DNA from: UBA4951 sp963616935
GTDB taxonomy: Bacteria; Bacillota_I; Bacilli_A; RFN20; CAG-826
Direction of reading: 5' to 3'
Assembly (NCBI GenBank): GCA_963616935.1
Contig: CAVEMS010000002.1
Span: 124,001-188,000, forward strand
DNA: 64,000 nt
In this document: piece after piece, positions 17,707 to 26,342 of the stretch
Layout of the letters: the number at the start of each line of letters is the position of its first letter
How positions within the stretch are numbered: position 1 is the stretch's first letter
Position numbers and translations under genes: made by a program
The notes under the pieces: model-generated
Told to the model about the DNA's origin: nothing
Databases searched by the model: none
Seen by the model: the letters and a program-made list of their open reading frames with translations, nothing else

Positions 17707-19611
17707 ATGAAAGTCATTTGCGAAGGGAAGGAATTCGAGCTCGAAGACGGCGCAAGCGGATTCGCCGCGCTCAAAGTCATCTCGCCAGAGAAGAAGAAAG
17801 AAGTCATTGCCGTCAAAATCAACGGCAAAGCGGCCGATTTAAGAGAAGAACTAAAGGACGAGGGAACCATCGAATGGATCGAAATCGGAAGCGATGAGGC
17901 TTTCGAGATCCTAAATCACAGCACCTCGCACCTTATGGCCGAGGCTTTGACTCATCTATACCCCGGCATCAAATTCGGATTCGGGCCAGCGATTGAGGAA
18001 GGATTCTATTACGACGTCGATTTGGGAAGCAATCCCCCGATCACCGAAAACGACTTCCCGAAAATCGAGGAAGAGATGAAGAAATGCGCGAAGGAGAATT
18101 CGCCATTCATTCGTAAAGATATCGACGCCGGCGAGGCGAGAAAAGTATTCGCCGATAACGAATACAAGCAAGAGCTCATCAACGAGCACGAAAACGAATC
18201 CTTATCTATATATACGCAGGGAGATTACGTCGACTTCTGCCGCGGACCGCATCTTCCTAGCACCTCCTATATCAAGCACTTCAAGCTTCTAAGCGTCGCC
18301 GGCGCCTATTGGAGAGGCGATAGCAAGAATAAGCAATTGACGAGGATATACGGCACCTCTTGGTGGAGCGAGGAAGCCCTTAAGGAACATTTGGATATCC
18401 TAGAGAAGCGTAAGGCCAACGACCACCGCAAACTCGGGCGCGACCTCGAACTATTCTTCATTAGCGACTACGGCCCTGGTTTCCCCTTCTTCTTACCAAA
18501 CGGCATGGTCTTAAAAAATAGCCTTTTGGACTATTGGCATAACATCCATCGCCAATATGGGTATCTCGAAATCGAGACCCCGACGATGCTTTCAAGGGAA
18601 TTATGGGAGACGAGCGGGCATTGGGACCACTATAAGGAAAACATGTACACGACCAAGATCGACGAAAAGGATTTCGCGATCAAGCCGATGAATTGCCCTG
18701 GCGCCATCTTGGTTTATAAGAACGCCATCCATAGCTATAAGGAACTTCCTTTGCGTTATGCCGAATTAGGCCACGTCCATCGCCATGAGGCAAGCGGCGC
18801 CCTTAACGGTTTGTTCAGGGTGCGCGCTTTCACGCAAGACGATGCCCATATATTGCTCCGCACCGATCAGATAGAAGACGAAGTCAAACGCATCATGGCC
18901 TTATTTGACGAAGTCTATGAGGTCTTCGGACTAAGTTATCACATCGTCCTTAGCACGAGGCCCGACGACTATATCGGTGAGAAGAGTTTCTGGGACATCA
19001 GCGAAAAAGCCCTCGCGAAAGCCTGCCAAGATAGCGGACACACCTACGAAATCAATCCTGGCGACGGCGCGTTCTACGGTCCTAAGCTCGACTTCAAGCT
19101 CAAGGATTCGATGGGCAGGACCTGGCAATGCGGCACCATCCAACTAGACGTCAACTTGCCACACCGCTTCGGCTGCACCTATGTCGACCAAGACGGGCAA
19201 AAGAAAGAGCCGGTCATGCTTCACCGCGTCGTCTTCGGCTCCGTCGAGCGTTTCATCGGCATCATCACCGAGAATTATGGCGGCGCTTTCCCAACGTGGC
19301 TTTCCCCGACTCAGGTCAACATTCTCCCCGTCAACTCCAAAGCGCATTCCGAATACGCCCATAAGATCAACGACATCCTCTTGTCGGAAAACGTCCGAAG
19401 CGTCGTCGACGATGGCGATGAGAAGCTAGGATATAGGCTTCGTAACGGACAGATCAAGAAGATACCGTTCACCTTGGTCGTCGGCGAGAAGGAATCGGAA
19501 AACAACGAAGTCACTTACCGCGTCTTCGGCAGCGACAAGCAAATCACCGTTTCCTTCGACGAATTCAAGAAGATAATCCATAATTCGATCGATAAGAAAC
19601 TCCGTTATTAA
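17707..19611 (+). CDS. thrS: Threonyl-tRNA synthetase
   Basis: Charges tRNA-Thr; class II synthetase. Domains in order: N-terminal TGS (about 1-60), the editing/second domain with HSTSHLMAEAL (about 70-230) including the SAD motif region CRGPHLPST, the catalytic core (about 240-530) with the zinc-site residues in MNCPGAILVYKN and HRHEASGAL, motif 3 HRVVFGSVERFIG, and the anticodon-binding domain (about 535-634). At 634 residues it is full length. AAAGGAAA lies before the ATG. Expression is controlled by the T-box leader. Confidence 0.97.
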   Translation: MKVICEGKEFELEDGASGFAALKVISPEKKKEVIAVKINGKAADLREELKDEGTIEWIEIGSDEAFEILNHSTSHLMAEALTHLYPGIKFGFGPAIEEGFYYDVDLGSNPPITENDFPKIEEEMKKCAKENSPFIRKDIDAGEARKVFADNEYKQELINEHENESLSIYTQGDYVDFCRGPHLPSTSYIKHFKLLSVAGAYWRGDSKNKQLTRIYGTSWWSEEALKEHLDILEKRKANDHRKLGRDLELFFISDYGPGFPFFLPNGMVLKNSLLDYWHNIHRQYGYLEIETPTMLSRELWETSGHWDHYKENMYTTKIDEKDFAIKPMNCPGAILVYKNAIHSYKELPLRYAELGHVHRHEASGALNGLFRVRAFTQDDAHILLRTDQIEDEVKRIMALFDEVYEVFGLSYHIVLSTRPDDYIGEKSFWDISEKALAKACQDSGHTYEINPGDGAFYGPKLDFKLKDSMGRTWQCGTIQLDVNLPHRFGCTYVDQDGQKKEPVMLHRVVFGSVERFIGIITENYGGAFPTWLSPTQVNILPVNSKAHSEYAHKINDILLSENVRSVVDDGDEKLGYRLRNGQIKKIPFTLVVGEKESENNEVTYRVFGSDKQITVSFDEFKKIIHNSIDKKLRY

Positions 19612-19616
19612 AAAGA

Positions 19617-19650
19617 AAAAGGCCATGAAGCGCGAACTCCATGGCCTTTT
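19617..19650. terminator. Bidirectional terminator (thrS / ogt)
   Basis: AAAAGGCCATG pairs with CATGGCCTTTT around a 12-nt loop, with T-runs on both strands, between two convergent genes. Confidence 0.9.
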
Positions 19651-19661
19651 AAAATACTTTC

Positions 19662-20180
19662 TTAGATGTCGCGTGGGAAACGGACGGTCGGAGAGGAAGA
19701 AGAGAAATGGCGGTCAACGTTTTTGGCTTCGAGTTCGAGAAGTTTCTTCTTGAGTTCGAGCCCACCGACGTAGCCTACCAAATCCCCGTCTTTGCCGATG
19801 ACGCGATGGCATGGGATAAAAAGAGGGAGAGGATTGCGGTTTAGAGCGTTCCCGACGGCGCGGGCCGCTTTCGGCTCGCCGATGGCGGCAGCCACTTCCT
19901 CATAGCTTTTCGTTGAGCCATAAGGGATCGTGGAGACGTATTCATAGACCTTCTTCGTGAAAGGCGTCGTCTCTGGATTGAGCTTTAAGGTGAAAGAATG
20001 CCTTTGCCCAAAGAAATACTGATTGATCTCCATGATGGCATCGTATAGGCAGGTATTCTCCTCATTCACGGCATTCGGGGGATCGTAGACGCCGAAAATA
20101 AGCCTAGTCAAGGCTTTATCTTCCGAGATGACGGTCACATCTCCGGCCGGTGTGTCGTAAACAGCATAACGCAGGGACAT
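19662..20180 (-). CDS. ogt: Methylated-DNA--protein-cysteine methyltransferase
   Basis: Suicide repair protein removing the methyl group from O6-methylguanine. The acceptor Cys lies in LFIPCHRVIG, preceded by the RAVGNALNRNP helix and followed by VGYVGGLELKKKLLELE. The N-terminal domain (1-85) is the usual Ogt-type cap. The start chosen is the ATG at 20180 because AAAGGAG sits about 5 nt before it; an upstream TTG would leave no ribosome site. The resulting 172 residues fit the family. It is monocistronic, sharing a terminator with thrS. Confidence 0.93.
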   Translation of the reverse strand: MSLRYAVYDTPAGDVTVISEDKALTRLIFGVYDPPNAVNEENTCLYDAIMEINQYFFGQRHSFTLKLNPETTPFTKKVYEYVSTIPYGSTKSYEEVAAAIGEPKAARAVGNALNRNPLPLFIPCHRVIGKDGDLVGYVGGLELKKKLLELEAKNVDRHFSSSSPTVRFPRDI

Positions 20181-20297
20181 AACGCTCCTTTCAGACAACG
20201 ATTGGTGTTTTTCTTCCTAATATTTATAGCGAAAAGAGCAAAAAAATGCAAATATTCGACCGAAAATGATGGAAAATGGCGAAAATAAACCGAAAAA

Positions 20298-20738
20298 TCA
20301 CTTTTCCTTCGTCATTAGATAACAATTTTGGCTACGTTTGAAACCGAATTTCGAATAGAAGGAGTCAAGCGTGCCAGAGGTATAGAACATCGTGTTTCTT
20401 ACCCCACTCTCTTCCAAAGCGAGCATAGCGCCCTGCATTAGCGTAGATCCTAAGCCTTTCCCCATATAAGAAGGATCGACGAAGCATTCCAACAATGTCG
20501 CTTCTTTCCCTTCGGGACGAGGCAAGAGGAAGCCAAGCAAAGCTCCTAACGGCACATCTTTTTCGTCGACGAGCGTGAAAGCGACCGAAGAAGGCATATG
20601 AAAAATATCGCTTAGCCTCTCTAAGCAACGCTCACTCTCCCAGCTCTCATTCCATGGCGGAAGTTTGAAGCTTTCCTTCATAATCATGGCGAGTTTTGGT
20701 AAATCGCCTTCAGCCGTTTTTCTGATCTTGTATTCCAT
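20298..20738 (-). CDS. GNAT-family N-acetyltransferase
   Basis: Acetyl-CoA dependent acetyltransferase of unknown substrate. The 146-residue form starting at MEYKIRKTAEGD has the GNAT layout: an N-terminal strand-helix, GALLGFLLPRPEG, ATLLECFVDPSYMGKGLGSTLM carrying the (R/Q)xxGxG/A pyrophosphate loop as MGKGLG, and the C-terminal YSKFGFKR. The open frame continues upstream, but those residues are basic and unlike the family, and a promoter lies inside them. The ATG at 20738 is therefore used. The mRNA leader would be only about 11 nt. Confidence 0.8.
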   Translation of the reverse strand: MEYKIRKTAEGDLPKLAMIMKESFKLPPWNESWESERCLERLSDIFHMPSSVAFTLVDEKDVPLGALLGFLLPRPEGKEATLLECFVDPSYMGKGLGSTLMQGAMLALEESGVRNTMFYTSGTLDSFYSKFGFKRSQNCYLMTKEK

Positions 20739-20784
20739 AGGTCTAGACCTACGAAATATAGCATATGGCCGCCAAACGGACAAA
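20739..20784 (-). promoter_or_regulatory. GNAT gene promoter with 14-bp palindrome at the transcription start
   Basis: On the minus strand TTGTCC (20779-20784), a 17-bp spacer and TATATT (20756-20761) make a good promoter. A perfect palindrome TAGGTCTAGACCTA (20739-20752) covers the expected +1, the only AGG ribosome-site match, and abuts the ATG. It looks like an operator; the regulator is unknown. Confidence 0.55.
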
Positions 20785-20820
20785 TATATTGACTTTTTTC
20801 GGAAAACGTTCGTTTTTCTC

Positions 20821-20848
20821 TTGCATGTCGCTTTTCGGCGTGGATAAT
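20821..20848 (+). promoter_or_regulatory. infC-rpmI-rplT promoter
   Basis: TTGCAT (20821-20826), 16 bp, then GATAAT (20843-20848), at the head of a long structured leader. It diverges from the GNAT promoter 37 bp away. Confidence 0.55.
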
Positions 20849-20854
20849 TTACGT

Positions 20855-20994
20855 GTCGATAAAGTAGAAAGCAGTTCGCCATGAACTCGCCGGACCTTCA
20901 ATGAGGGTCGGCTTAGGCTACAGTAGGATCATCTTACTAGGTATGCGCGTGGCGAATTGGCCACGCTATTTTATTCTTCAAGGAGGAAACAACC
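20855..20994 (+). promoter_or_regulatory. Structured infC leader with attenuator (L20-leader-like)
   Basis: About 140 nt of untranslated leader holds several hairpins, for example AGTAGGA with TCTTACT near 20919-20939. It ends in a rho-independent terminator, GCGTGGC (20947-20953) with GCCACGC (20960-20966), followed by the T-rich run to about 20978. Bacillus infC-rpmI-rplT is controlled by L20-dependent attenuation in the same place. That L20 acts here is inference. Confidence 0.65.
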
Positions 20995-21543
20995 ATCGCT
21001 TACATCAATCCGCGTGATCGTCGCCGCCCAGAAAAGCGCTTCGACCCCATCAATGAGCACGTCCGCTATCCGGAAGTCCTCGTCATCGGTCCTAATGGCG
21101 AGCAATTAGGGAAAATGTCGAGCGGCGCCGCCAATCAACTGGCCGCCAGCTATGACCTCGATCTCTATTGTGTAGCCCCAAACGCCCATCCGCCCGTCTG
21201 CAAGATCCTAAATTACGGGAAGCTTCGCTACGAGCAGCAAAAGCAGCAAAAGATCTCGCGCAAGAACCAACACGTCACGGAGCTAAAGCAAATCCAACTC
21301 ACTCCGCAAATCGGACAGCACGATTTGGAAACGAAGGCCCGCAAGGCGCGTGAGTTCCTCGAAGAAGGGAACAAGGTTCAGGTGTGCGTCGTCTTCCGTG
21401 GAAGGCAACTCTCCCACAAGGAAGTCGGCGAAGAGGTGATGACCCGTTTCGTATCAGCCCTCGAAGACATAGCGAACGTCGATAAAGCGCCGTATTGGGA
21501 AGGTAAATGGTATAACTCAATCCTGGCGCCCAAAAAGAAATAG
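20995..21543 (+). CDS. infC: Translation initiation factor IF-3, AUC start codon
   Basis: Binds the 30S subunit, keeps it apart from 50S and checks the start codon. The N-terminal domain INEHVRYPEVLVIGPNGEQLG and the C-terminal domain (about 95-182, QIGQHDLETKARKAREFLE) are complete. The first in-frame ATG (21115) would cut off the N-terminal domain. The frame instead begins at ATC (20995-20997), 8 nt after a perfect AGGAGG (20981-20986), giving 182 residues. Non-AUG starts (AUU, AUC) are a known feature of infC, used for self-limitation because IF-3 rejects them. First gene of infC-rpmI-rplT. Confidence 0.95.
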   Translation: MAYINPRDRRRPEKRFDPINEHVRYPEVLVIGPNGEQLGKMSSGAANQLAASYDLDLYCVAPNAHPPVCKILNYGKLRYEQQKQQKISRKNQHVTELKQIQLTPQIGQHDLETKARKAREFLEEGNKVQVCVVFRGRQLSHKEVGEEVMTRFVSALEDIANVDKAPYWEGKWYNSILAPKKK

Positions 21544-21554
21544 GAGGAACAACG

Positions 21555-21752
21555 ATGCCGAAAATGAAAACGAGCAAAACGCTCAGCAAACGCGTCCGCT
21601 TCACCGCGAGCGGAAAAGTCAAAGTCCACCACTCTGGCATGGGACACTTGGCTCCACGCAAAACCCGCAAGCAAAGGAAACACCTTGCCGGTGACTACTA
21701 CCTCAACCCAATCGACCAAAAGAGGGTTGAAGGAATTCTTGGAAAGAAATAA
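21555..21752 (+). CDS. rpmI: 50S ribosomal protein L35
   Basis: A small basic 65-residue protein beginning PKMKTSKTLSKRVRFTASGK and containing HLAPRKTRKQRKHL, as in all L35 proteins. It lies between infC and rplT, 11 bp from each, with AGGAGG before the ATG. Translation level is probably set by the infC leader. Confidence 0.97.
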   Translation: MPKMKTSKTLSKRVRFTASGKVKVHHSGMGHLAPRKTRKQRKHLAGDYYLNPIDQKRVEGILGKK

Positions 21753-21763
21753 GGAGAAGAACA

Positions 21764-22132
21764 ATGAGAGTAAAGAATAGCGTCAAGACGCATGCTCGTC
21801 GCAAGAAAATCCTCAAATTAGCCAAGGGCTATTTCGGTTCCAAGCATCTTCTCTTCAAGACTGCCAAGGAACAAGTCCTTCATGGCTATAACTACGCCTA
21901 TCAATCCCGTCGCGATGTCAAAAACGACTACCGCAAACTTTGGATCAAGCGTATCAACATCGCCGTCCGTCCATATGGCTTGAACTATAGCAAGTTCATG
22001 AACGGCCTCACCAAAGCCGGAATCCTCGATAAAACCGGACATGGCCTTAACCGCAAAATGCTTAGCGAAATGGCCATCAACGACCCGACTGCCTTCAAAG
22101 CGCTCGCCGAGACCGCCAAAAAGGCTCTCTAA
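21764..22132 (+). CDS. rplT: 50S ribosomal protein L20
   Basis: Binds 23S rRNA early in 50S assembly and represses its own operon in bacteria studied. The sequence starts MRVKNSVKTHARRKKILKLA and has the conserved KGYFGSKHLLF, NDYRKLWIKRINIAVRPYGL and SKFMNGLTKAGI. At 122 residues, standard length. AAGGAG precedes the ATG, and a strong terminator follows. Confidence 0.97.
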   Translation: MRVKNSVKTHARRKKILKLAKGYFGSKHLLFKTAKEQVLHGYNYAYQSRRDVKNDYRKLWIKRINIAVRPYGLNYSKFMNGLTKAGILDKTGHGLNRKMLSEMAINDPTAFKALAETAKKAL

Positions 22133-22150
22133 TCGAGATAACCAAAAAAC

Positions 22151-22178
22151 AAAATCACCGCGATTTGCGGTGATTTTT
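22151..22178. terminator. Bidirectional terminator (rplT / thiI)
   Basis: AAATCACCGC pairs with GCGGTGATTT around GATTT, followed by a T-run; a T-rich tail is also present on the minus strand, serving the convergent thiI. Confidence 0.9.
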
Positions 22179-22191
22179 TCATATTTGGCTT

Positions 22192-23379
22192 CTATTTATT
22201 CGGGAATACCACTTCTTCTCCGGCTTTGATGAAGCAGCCTTTGGTGTCTCTTATGGCTTCTTCAATCAAGGTTTCGTAGTCGAATTTCTTCTCGTAATAT
22301 TCGCACTCTTGGATCCTTGGCTTGGTGCTTGGGCGTTTGGGTTTAAAGATCGTGCAGCAATCTTCGAATGGCCGAATCGAGACTTCATACGTTCCGATCT
22401 TTTTGGCTATGTCGATAATCTGAAGCTTATCCATGCAAGCCAACGGGCGAACGACGGGGAAGGAAGTCACGTCGTTAATGGCAATCATCGAATCGAGGGT
22501 TTGCGAGGCCACTTGTCCTATCGATTCGCCATTGGCAATGCCGATGCAATGACGATCCTTCGCTAATCTCGTCGCCAAGCGATACATCATCCGCCTCATT
22601 ATGGTGATGCAATAGGATTCGTCGCAATTTTGGTAGATGGCAAGCTGTAGTTTCGTAAATGGCACGATGTGGAGCTTGATCTCCCTTTGGTAGTTGGAAA
22701 GGGTCTTCAAGATGTCCTTAAGCTTATCGATGACGGCATCGCTAGTATAAGGAGGGGCGGCGAAATGAATGCAATCGATTCTTACGCCGCGCCTAAGAAG
22801 CAAGTAACTTGCGACTGGCGAATCGATCCCGCCGCTAAGCATCATCATGACCTTGCCGTTCATCCCAAGGGGATATCCGCCAGCCCCGAGATAAGAATGG
22901 GCATATAGGTAACAAGCGTCGTATCGGAGTTCGACATGAAGCAATATGTCGGGGTTATGAACGTCGACGGTCAGATCGCTGTTCTTAAGGATATAGCCAC
23001 CGATTTTCTTCGAAAGCTCCATCGAATCGAGAGGATAGGTCTTGTCCGCTCTCTTGGTGGCCACTTTGAAGGTCTTCCCCTCTTCCTCTTTCACCAAACT
23101 TAAGGCGGCTTCGAATATCTTATCGATATCTTTTTCGCATTTTTTGACTAAGGAAATGCGCTGGATTCCACTCACATCGAGGAGCTTGGCCAAAATGGAG
23201 GAAGCATCCTCGTCGTTGATTTTGACATAGGCGTGGTCATGGTCATAAGTGAGCTCAGCGCCAGGGAATTCGCGGATGGCGTAACGGATGTTCTTGGCGA
23301 GTTCCTTGACGAAAAGGCGACGATTGGCCCCTTTCGTCCCGAGTTCACCATAATGCACTAAGAAATAAGCGTCGTTCAT
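22192..23379 (-). CDS. thiI: tRNA sulfurtransferase (4-thiouridine synthesis)
   Basis: Uses activated sulfur from the neighbouring desulfurase to make s4U8 in tRNA. In order: a ferredoxin-like domain, THUMP (about 60-165), and a PP-loop ATPase domain with LSGGIDSPVASYLLL (about 181-195). It ends near residue 395 without the rhodanese domain, as in Bacillus ThiI. The ATG overlaps the stop of the desulfurase gene (ATGA), so translation is coupled and the two work as a donor-acceptor pair. Confidence 0.95.
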   Translation of the reverse strand: MNDAYFLVHYGELGTKGANRRLFVKELAKNIRYAIREFPGAELTYDHDHAYVKINDEDASSILAKLLDVSGIQRISLVKKCEKDIDKIFEAALSLVKEEEGKTFKVATKRADKTYPLDSMELSKKIGGYILKNSDLTVDVHNPDILLHVELRYDACYLYAHSYLGAGGYPLGMNGKVMMMLSGGIDSPVASYLLLRRGVRIDCIHFAAPPYTSDAVIDKLKDILKTLSNYQREIKLHIVPFTKLQLAIYQNCDESYCITIMRRMMYRLATRLAKDRHCIGIANGESIGQVASQTLDSMIAINDVTSFPVVRPLACMDKLQIIDIAKKIGTYEVSIRPFEDCCTIFKPKRPSTKPRIQECEYYEKKFDYETLIEEAIRDTKGCFIKAGEEVVFPNK

Positions 23380-24506
23380 CTTCTGATTGTCCTTTCTAAT
23401 ATGGAATTAAGCGCTTCGACGAATCCATCGACCTCTTCTATGGTCGAATCGGCGCCAAAGGAAACGCGTATCGAGTTTCTGGCGTCTCCTTCCTCTTTCC
23501 CGATTGCCAAAAGAATATTGGAAATGGGCTCTCCTTTGGAACTGCAAGCCGAGACGGAAGAGACGTATATCCCTTCTTGGCTAAGCGCTTCGACGACAAC
23601 GCTGGCCTTCTTGCTTTTTAGAGAGAAATTAAGGATATACGGCGAAGCATTTAATGGGGAATTGATGGAGATTTCCGGATTTTTGGATAATTCTAGCCGC
23701 AATTTCTCATTTAAAGACGTAACCTTCGATAAGTTTTTCTTTTGCTTTGCCATCGCCTCATTCAAGGCAACGCTCATCGCCATGATGGATGGGTAATTCA
23801 AGGTGCTGCTACGATATCCATATTCCTGTTCTCCGCCATCGAGCTGCGGCTCGAAAGCGATGGATTTCTTGCAAACGAGTCCCCCTATCCCTTTCGGGCC
23901 GCCGAATTTATGGGCGCTAAAGGAAAAGAGATCGATATTGCCGTATTTCAAATCCGTTTTGCCGATCGTTTGGGTGGCGTCGACGTGAAGATAGGCCTTC
24001 GGAAAGCGATGGACGATCTTCGAAATCGCCTCAATGTCGTTAATCGAGCCTAGCTCGTTATTGGTGCCGATAACGGAGACCAAAGTCGTATTGCCGTCGA
24101 TTTTCTCTTGTAAATCATTCAAGTCAACCGTCCCGTCGCCCTTGCTTTTTAAATAAACGACGTCATAGCCTTCTTTTCTTAAAGCCTCAAAAGGCTTGCT
24201 GACGCTAGGATGTTCCAAAGAAGAGACGATCAAACGTCTTCCTCTATTCGAATAATGCTTGGCGATGCCTTTGATTGTGAGATTGTTGCTCTCGGTGGCG
24301 CTCGAAGTGAAAATCACGCGGTAATCGTTAGAGGAAAGGCGAAAGGATTTCAGAACCTTAATTCTCGCTTCGTCGATTTCGCGCATTAACGCCCTGCCTA
24401 AAGCGTGGTTGCTAGAGGGATTAGCAAAACGAAGAAGGCAATCGTTTAGCGTCGAAAGCGACTTCTCATTGATTGGGCTTGAGGCGGCGTGATCAAGATA
24501 TATCAT
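23376..24506 (-). CDS. Cysteine desulfurase (NifZ/IscS-like)
   Basis: PLP enzyme releasing sulfur from cysteine and passing it on as persulfide. The N-terminus YLDHAASSP, the cofactor segment HVDATQTIGK, the Schiff-base lysine in SFSAHKFGGPKGIGG and the catalytic Cys in SVSACSSKG are all present. The short SACSSKG loop and the position between ezrA and thiI match Bacillus NifZ, which is dedicated to ThiI. At 376 residues. The start overlaps the ezrA stop by 4 bp. A wider role in Fe-S synthesis cannot be excluded. Confidence 0.93.
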   Translation of the reverse strand: MIYLDHAASSPINEKSLSTLNDCLLRFANPSSNHALGRALMREIDEARIKVLKSFRLSSNDYRVIFTSSATESNNLTIKGIAKHYSNRGRRLIVSSLEHPSVSKPFEALRKEGYDVVYLKSKGDGTVDLNDLQEKIDGNTTLVSVIGTNNELGSINDIEAISKIVHRFPKAYLHVDATQTIGKTDLKYGNIDLFSFSAHKFGGPKGIGGLVCKKSIAFEPQLDGGEQEYGYRSSTLNYPSIMAMSVALNEAMAKQKKNLSKVTSLNEKLRLELSKNPEISINSPLNASPYILNFSLKSKKASVVVEALSQEGIYVSSVSACSSKGEPISNILLAIGKEEGDARNSIRVSFGADSTIEEVDGFVEALNSILERTIRR

Positions 24507-26242
24507 TCGTTTATACCGGAATTCGCGTCGATTTGCCTAAGAACCGATTCACTCATATTCGAGGAATTGGAGAATTCGCCTTCGGCAAAAAGGCTCTCGC
24601 TTTGGGAAAGGGCATTGTCGATCGCTTTGTCGTTAGAGCGATAACGATTGGCGAAAACAATGTTCTTCTCGGCTTTGGCGACGCCTTTTTTTGCGTTATC
24701 GACGTCAGAAAGGAATCTATCGCCATTTTCGATAAGCCGCTCATGGAGTCTTTTCACCTCATTGACGTTTATCGGCCTCGTTCTAAGCGTCTTATATAGC
24801 GAATCGACGCATTTATAGAGTTCTTCCAATTCGCTGCTCAGTTTAGAATCGACTTTGGCGACATTTAGCGAGCGGATGTCGTTCTCCGCCTCGACGAATA
24901 GCGAATCGTATTTTCTGAGGGCGTTTTCCGCGCCATTTGCCTCGTCCTTCAAAGAAGTCAGATGTCTATCGAAGGAAACAATCATCGAATCCGCTTTATC
25001 GCTGGCTTCTTTGAGCGAAGATAGCCTCTCTAGAAGTATCGAATAAGGTTGCTTGATCCCACTATGCAGGCAATTATCCAACGAACGCTTGGCGTTGCTT
25101 GCCTCTCCAATCGCATTCTTTATCTCTTCCATAGCGGCATCGTCATCGCCTGTGATAAGGTAAATTTCACGGACCTTAGGAAGATCGTGGTTCATTTTGT
25201 AGAAGCGATTCTCGATTGTGCTTTGCTTCTCGTAAACCTCATTGCATTCCTTCTCGAAGATGGCTCTGTTCTTCTTCTCTTTCTCGAAATCGGCCAAATT
25301 TCCTTCGATCTTAAGAATCATTTCATCCAAGTACGGCTCGATGCCGTTTAGGGAAAGGGCTTTGACGGAATCGGCCAAACGCGATAGGCGTTCCTCGTAT
25401 CCGGCGATGTCGTTTTTGGCGATGATGTGATTCAAAGGATATCCTTCCTCGGCCATCTCCTCATAACGGTTTCTAAGAGAACTGATTTTGTCTGGGATGA
25501 CATTCGATATCGTGACGCAGATTTTCGGGAGGATACGGAGCGCTTTGACGCATTCTTCGACTATCGGATCGATTTTGGTCGATACGGTTTCCGAAACGTC
25601 GGAATAACTCGCCCTCTCGATCGAATTATCGCATTCATCGAACAAAGAATCGATTTTTTTGAAGAGCTTTTCAAAACTCTCAACCACAAGCGAAAGCTCG
25701 TCTTTCTCAGAATAATAGAATTGCTTCATCTCGCGGTATTTCTCTTTGGCTTTTTGGAAGGAGGCTTTCGTGTCTTCCTCAACCTTGAAAAGCGCCTGAA
25801 GCGAATCGTCGAGCTCGGTGACTTTCGAATGGTATTCGGCGATCGTGCTCTTGGCGATCTGGAAATATTCCTTGAGTTCCTTGAAATGCTTTTCGTTGAT
25901 CAAATCACGGAGGCTATTCACGGCCGCTTGAGCGGAAGCGTCGTCTACGTCTCGTATATCGTTATACTTCTTCTTCCACTTCGCATATTCGTCGTTATAG
26001 ACGAGATTGAAGGAGGAAATGGCCTCAAGTCTTTTGATGAATTTGTTTATCTCCCCGAATAATGAAGCGTGGTCCCTTTCGAAAATCGAAATCTGCTCAT
26101 CGGCAGCTCGTTTGATCCTTAGATTAGCGAAAACGAAGAAATACAAAAATGCAAAAACAGCAGCGACAAACGCCGCCGACGAAACGCATATGGCAACGAT
26201 GCCAGGGATACCTATAAGTGAGCTAACGAGCAAATTAGACAT
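24503..26242 (-). CDS. ezrA: Septation ring regulator EzrA
   Basis: Negative regulator of FtsZ ring formation in Firmicutes. One N-terminal membrane helix (about 12-39), then a basic stop-transfer NLRIKRAADEQ, then more than 500 residues of charged alpha-helical coiled-coil repeats resembling spectrin, all cytoplasmic. At 579 residues (562 in B. subtilis). The order ezrA-desulfurase-thiI is the same as in Bacillus, which supports the call given low sequence conservation. GGAGG lies before the ATG. Confidence 0.9.
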   Translation of the reverse strand: MSNLLVSSLIGIPGIVAICVSSAAFVAAVFAFLYFFVFANLRIKRAADEQISIFERDHASLFGEINKFIKRLEAISSFNLVYNDEYAKWKKKYNDIRDVDDASAQAAVNSLRDLINEKHFKELKEYFQIAKSTIAEYHSKVTELDDSLQALFKVEEDTKASFQKAKEKYREMKQFYYSEKDELSLVVESFEKLFKKIDSLFDECDNSIERASYSDVSETVSTKIDPIVEECVKALRILPKICVTISNVIPDKISSLRNRYEEMAEEGYPLNHIIAKNDIAGYEERLSRLADSVKALSLNGIEPYLDEMILKIEGNLADFEKEKKNRAIFEKECNEVYEKQSTIENRFYKMNHDLPKVREIYLITGDDDAAMEEIKNAIGEASNAKRSLDNCLHSGIKQPYSILLERLSSLKEASDKADSMIVSFDRHLTSLKDEANGAENALRKYDSLFVEAENDIRSLNVAKVDSKLSSELEELYKCVDSLYKTLRTRPINVNEVKRLHERLIENGDRFLSDVDNAKKGVAKAEKNIVFANRYRSNDKAIDNALSQSESLFAEGEFSNSSNMSESVLRQIDANSGINE

Positions 26243-26342
26243 AAAAAACCTCCGCTTTCTCTATCTTATCACCTTCTCTCCCTCTATGGAGAGAAAACAA
26301 AAAGTCTCTTCCAATTTTGTCAAGACGAGTAAAATATAGGCC

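Noticed and set aside
25427..26062. Long plus-strand open frame of about 211 codons opposite ezrA
   Set aside because: It is antisense to a well-supported gene; its composition (Phe, Arg, Asp runs) is what the complement of ezrA codons gives, and no ribosome site or family is seen.
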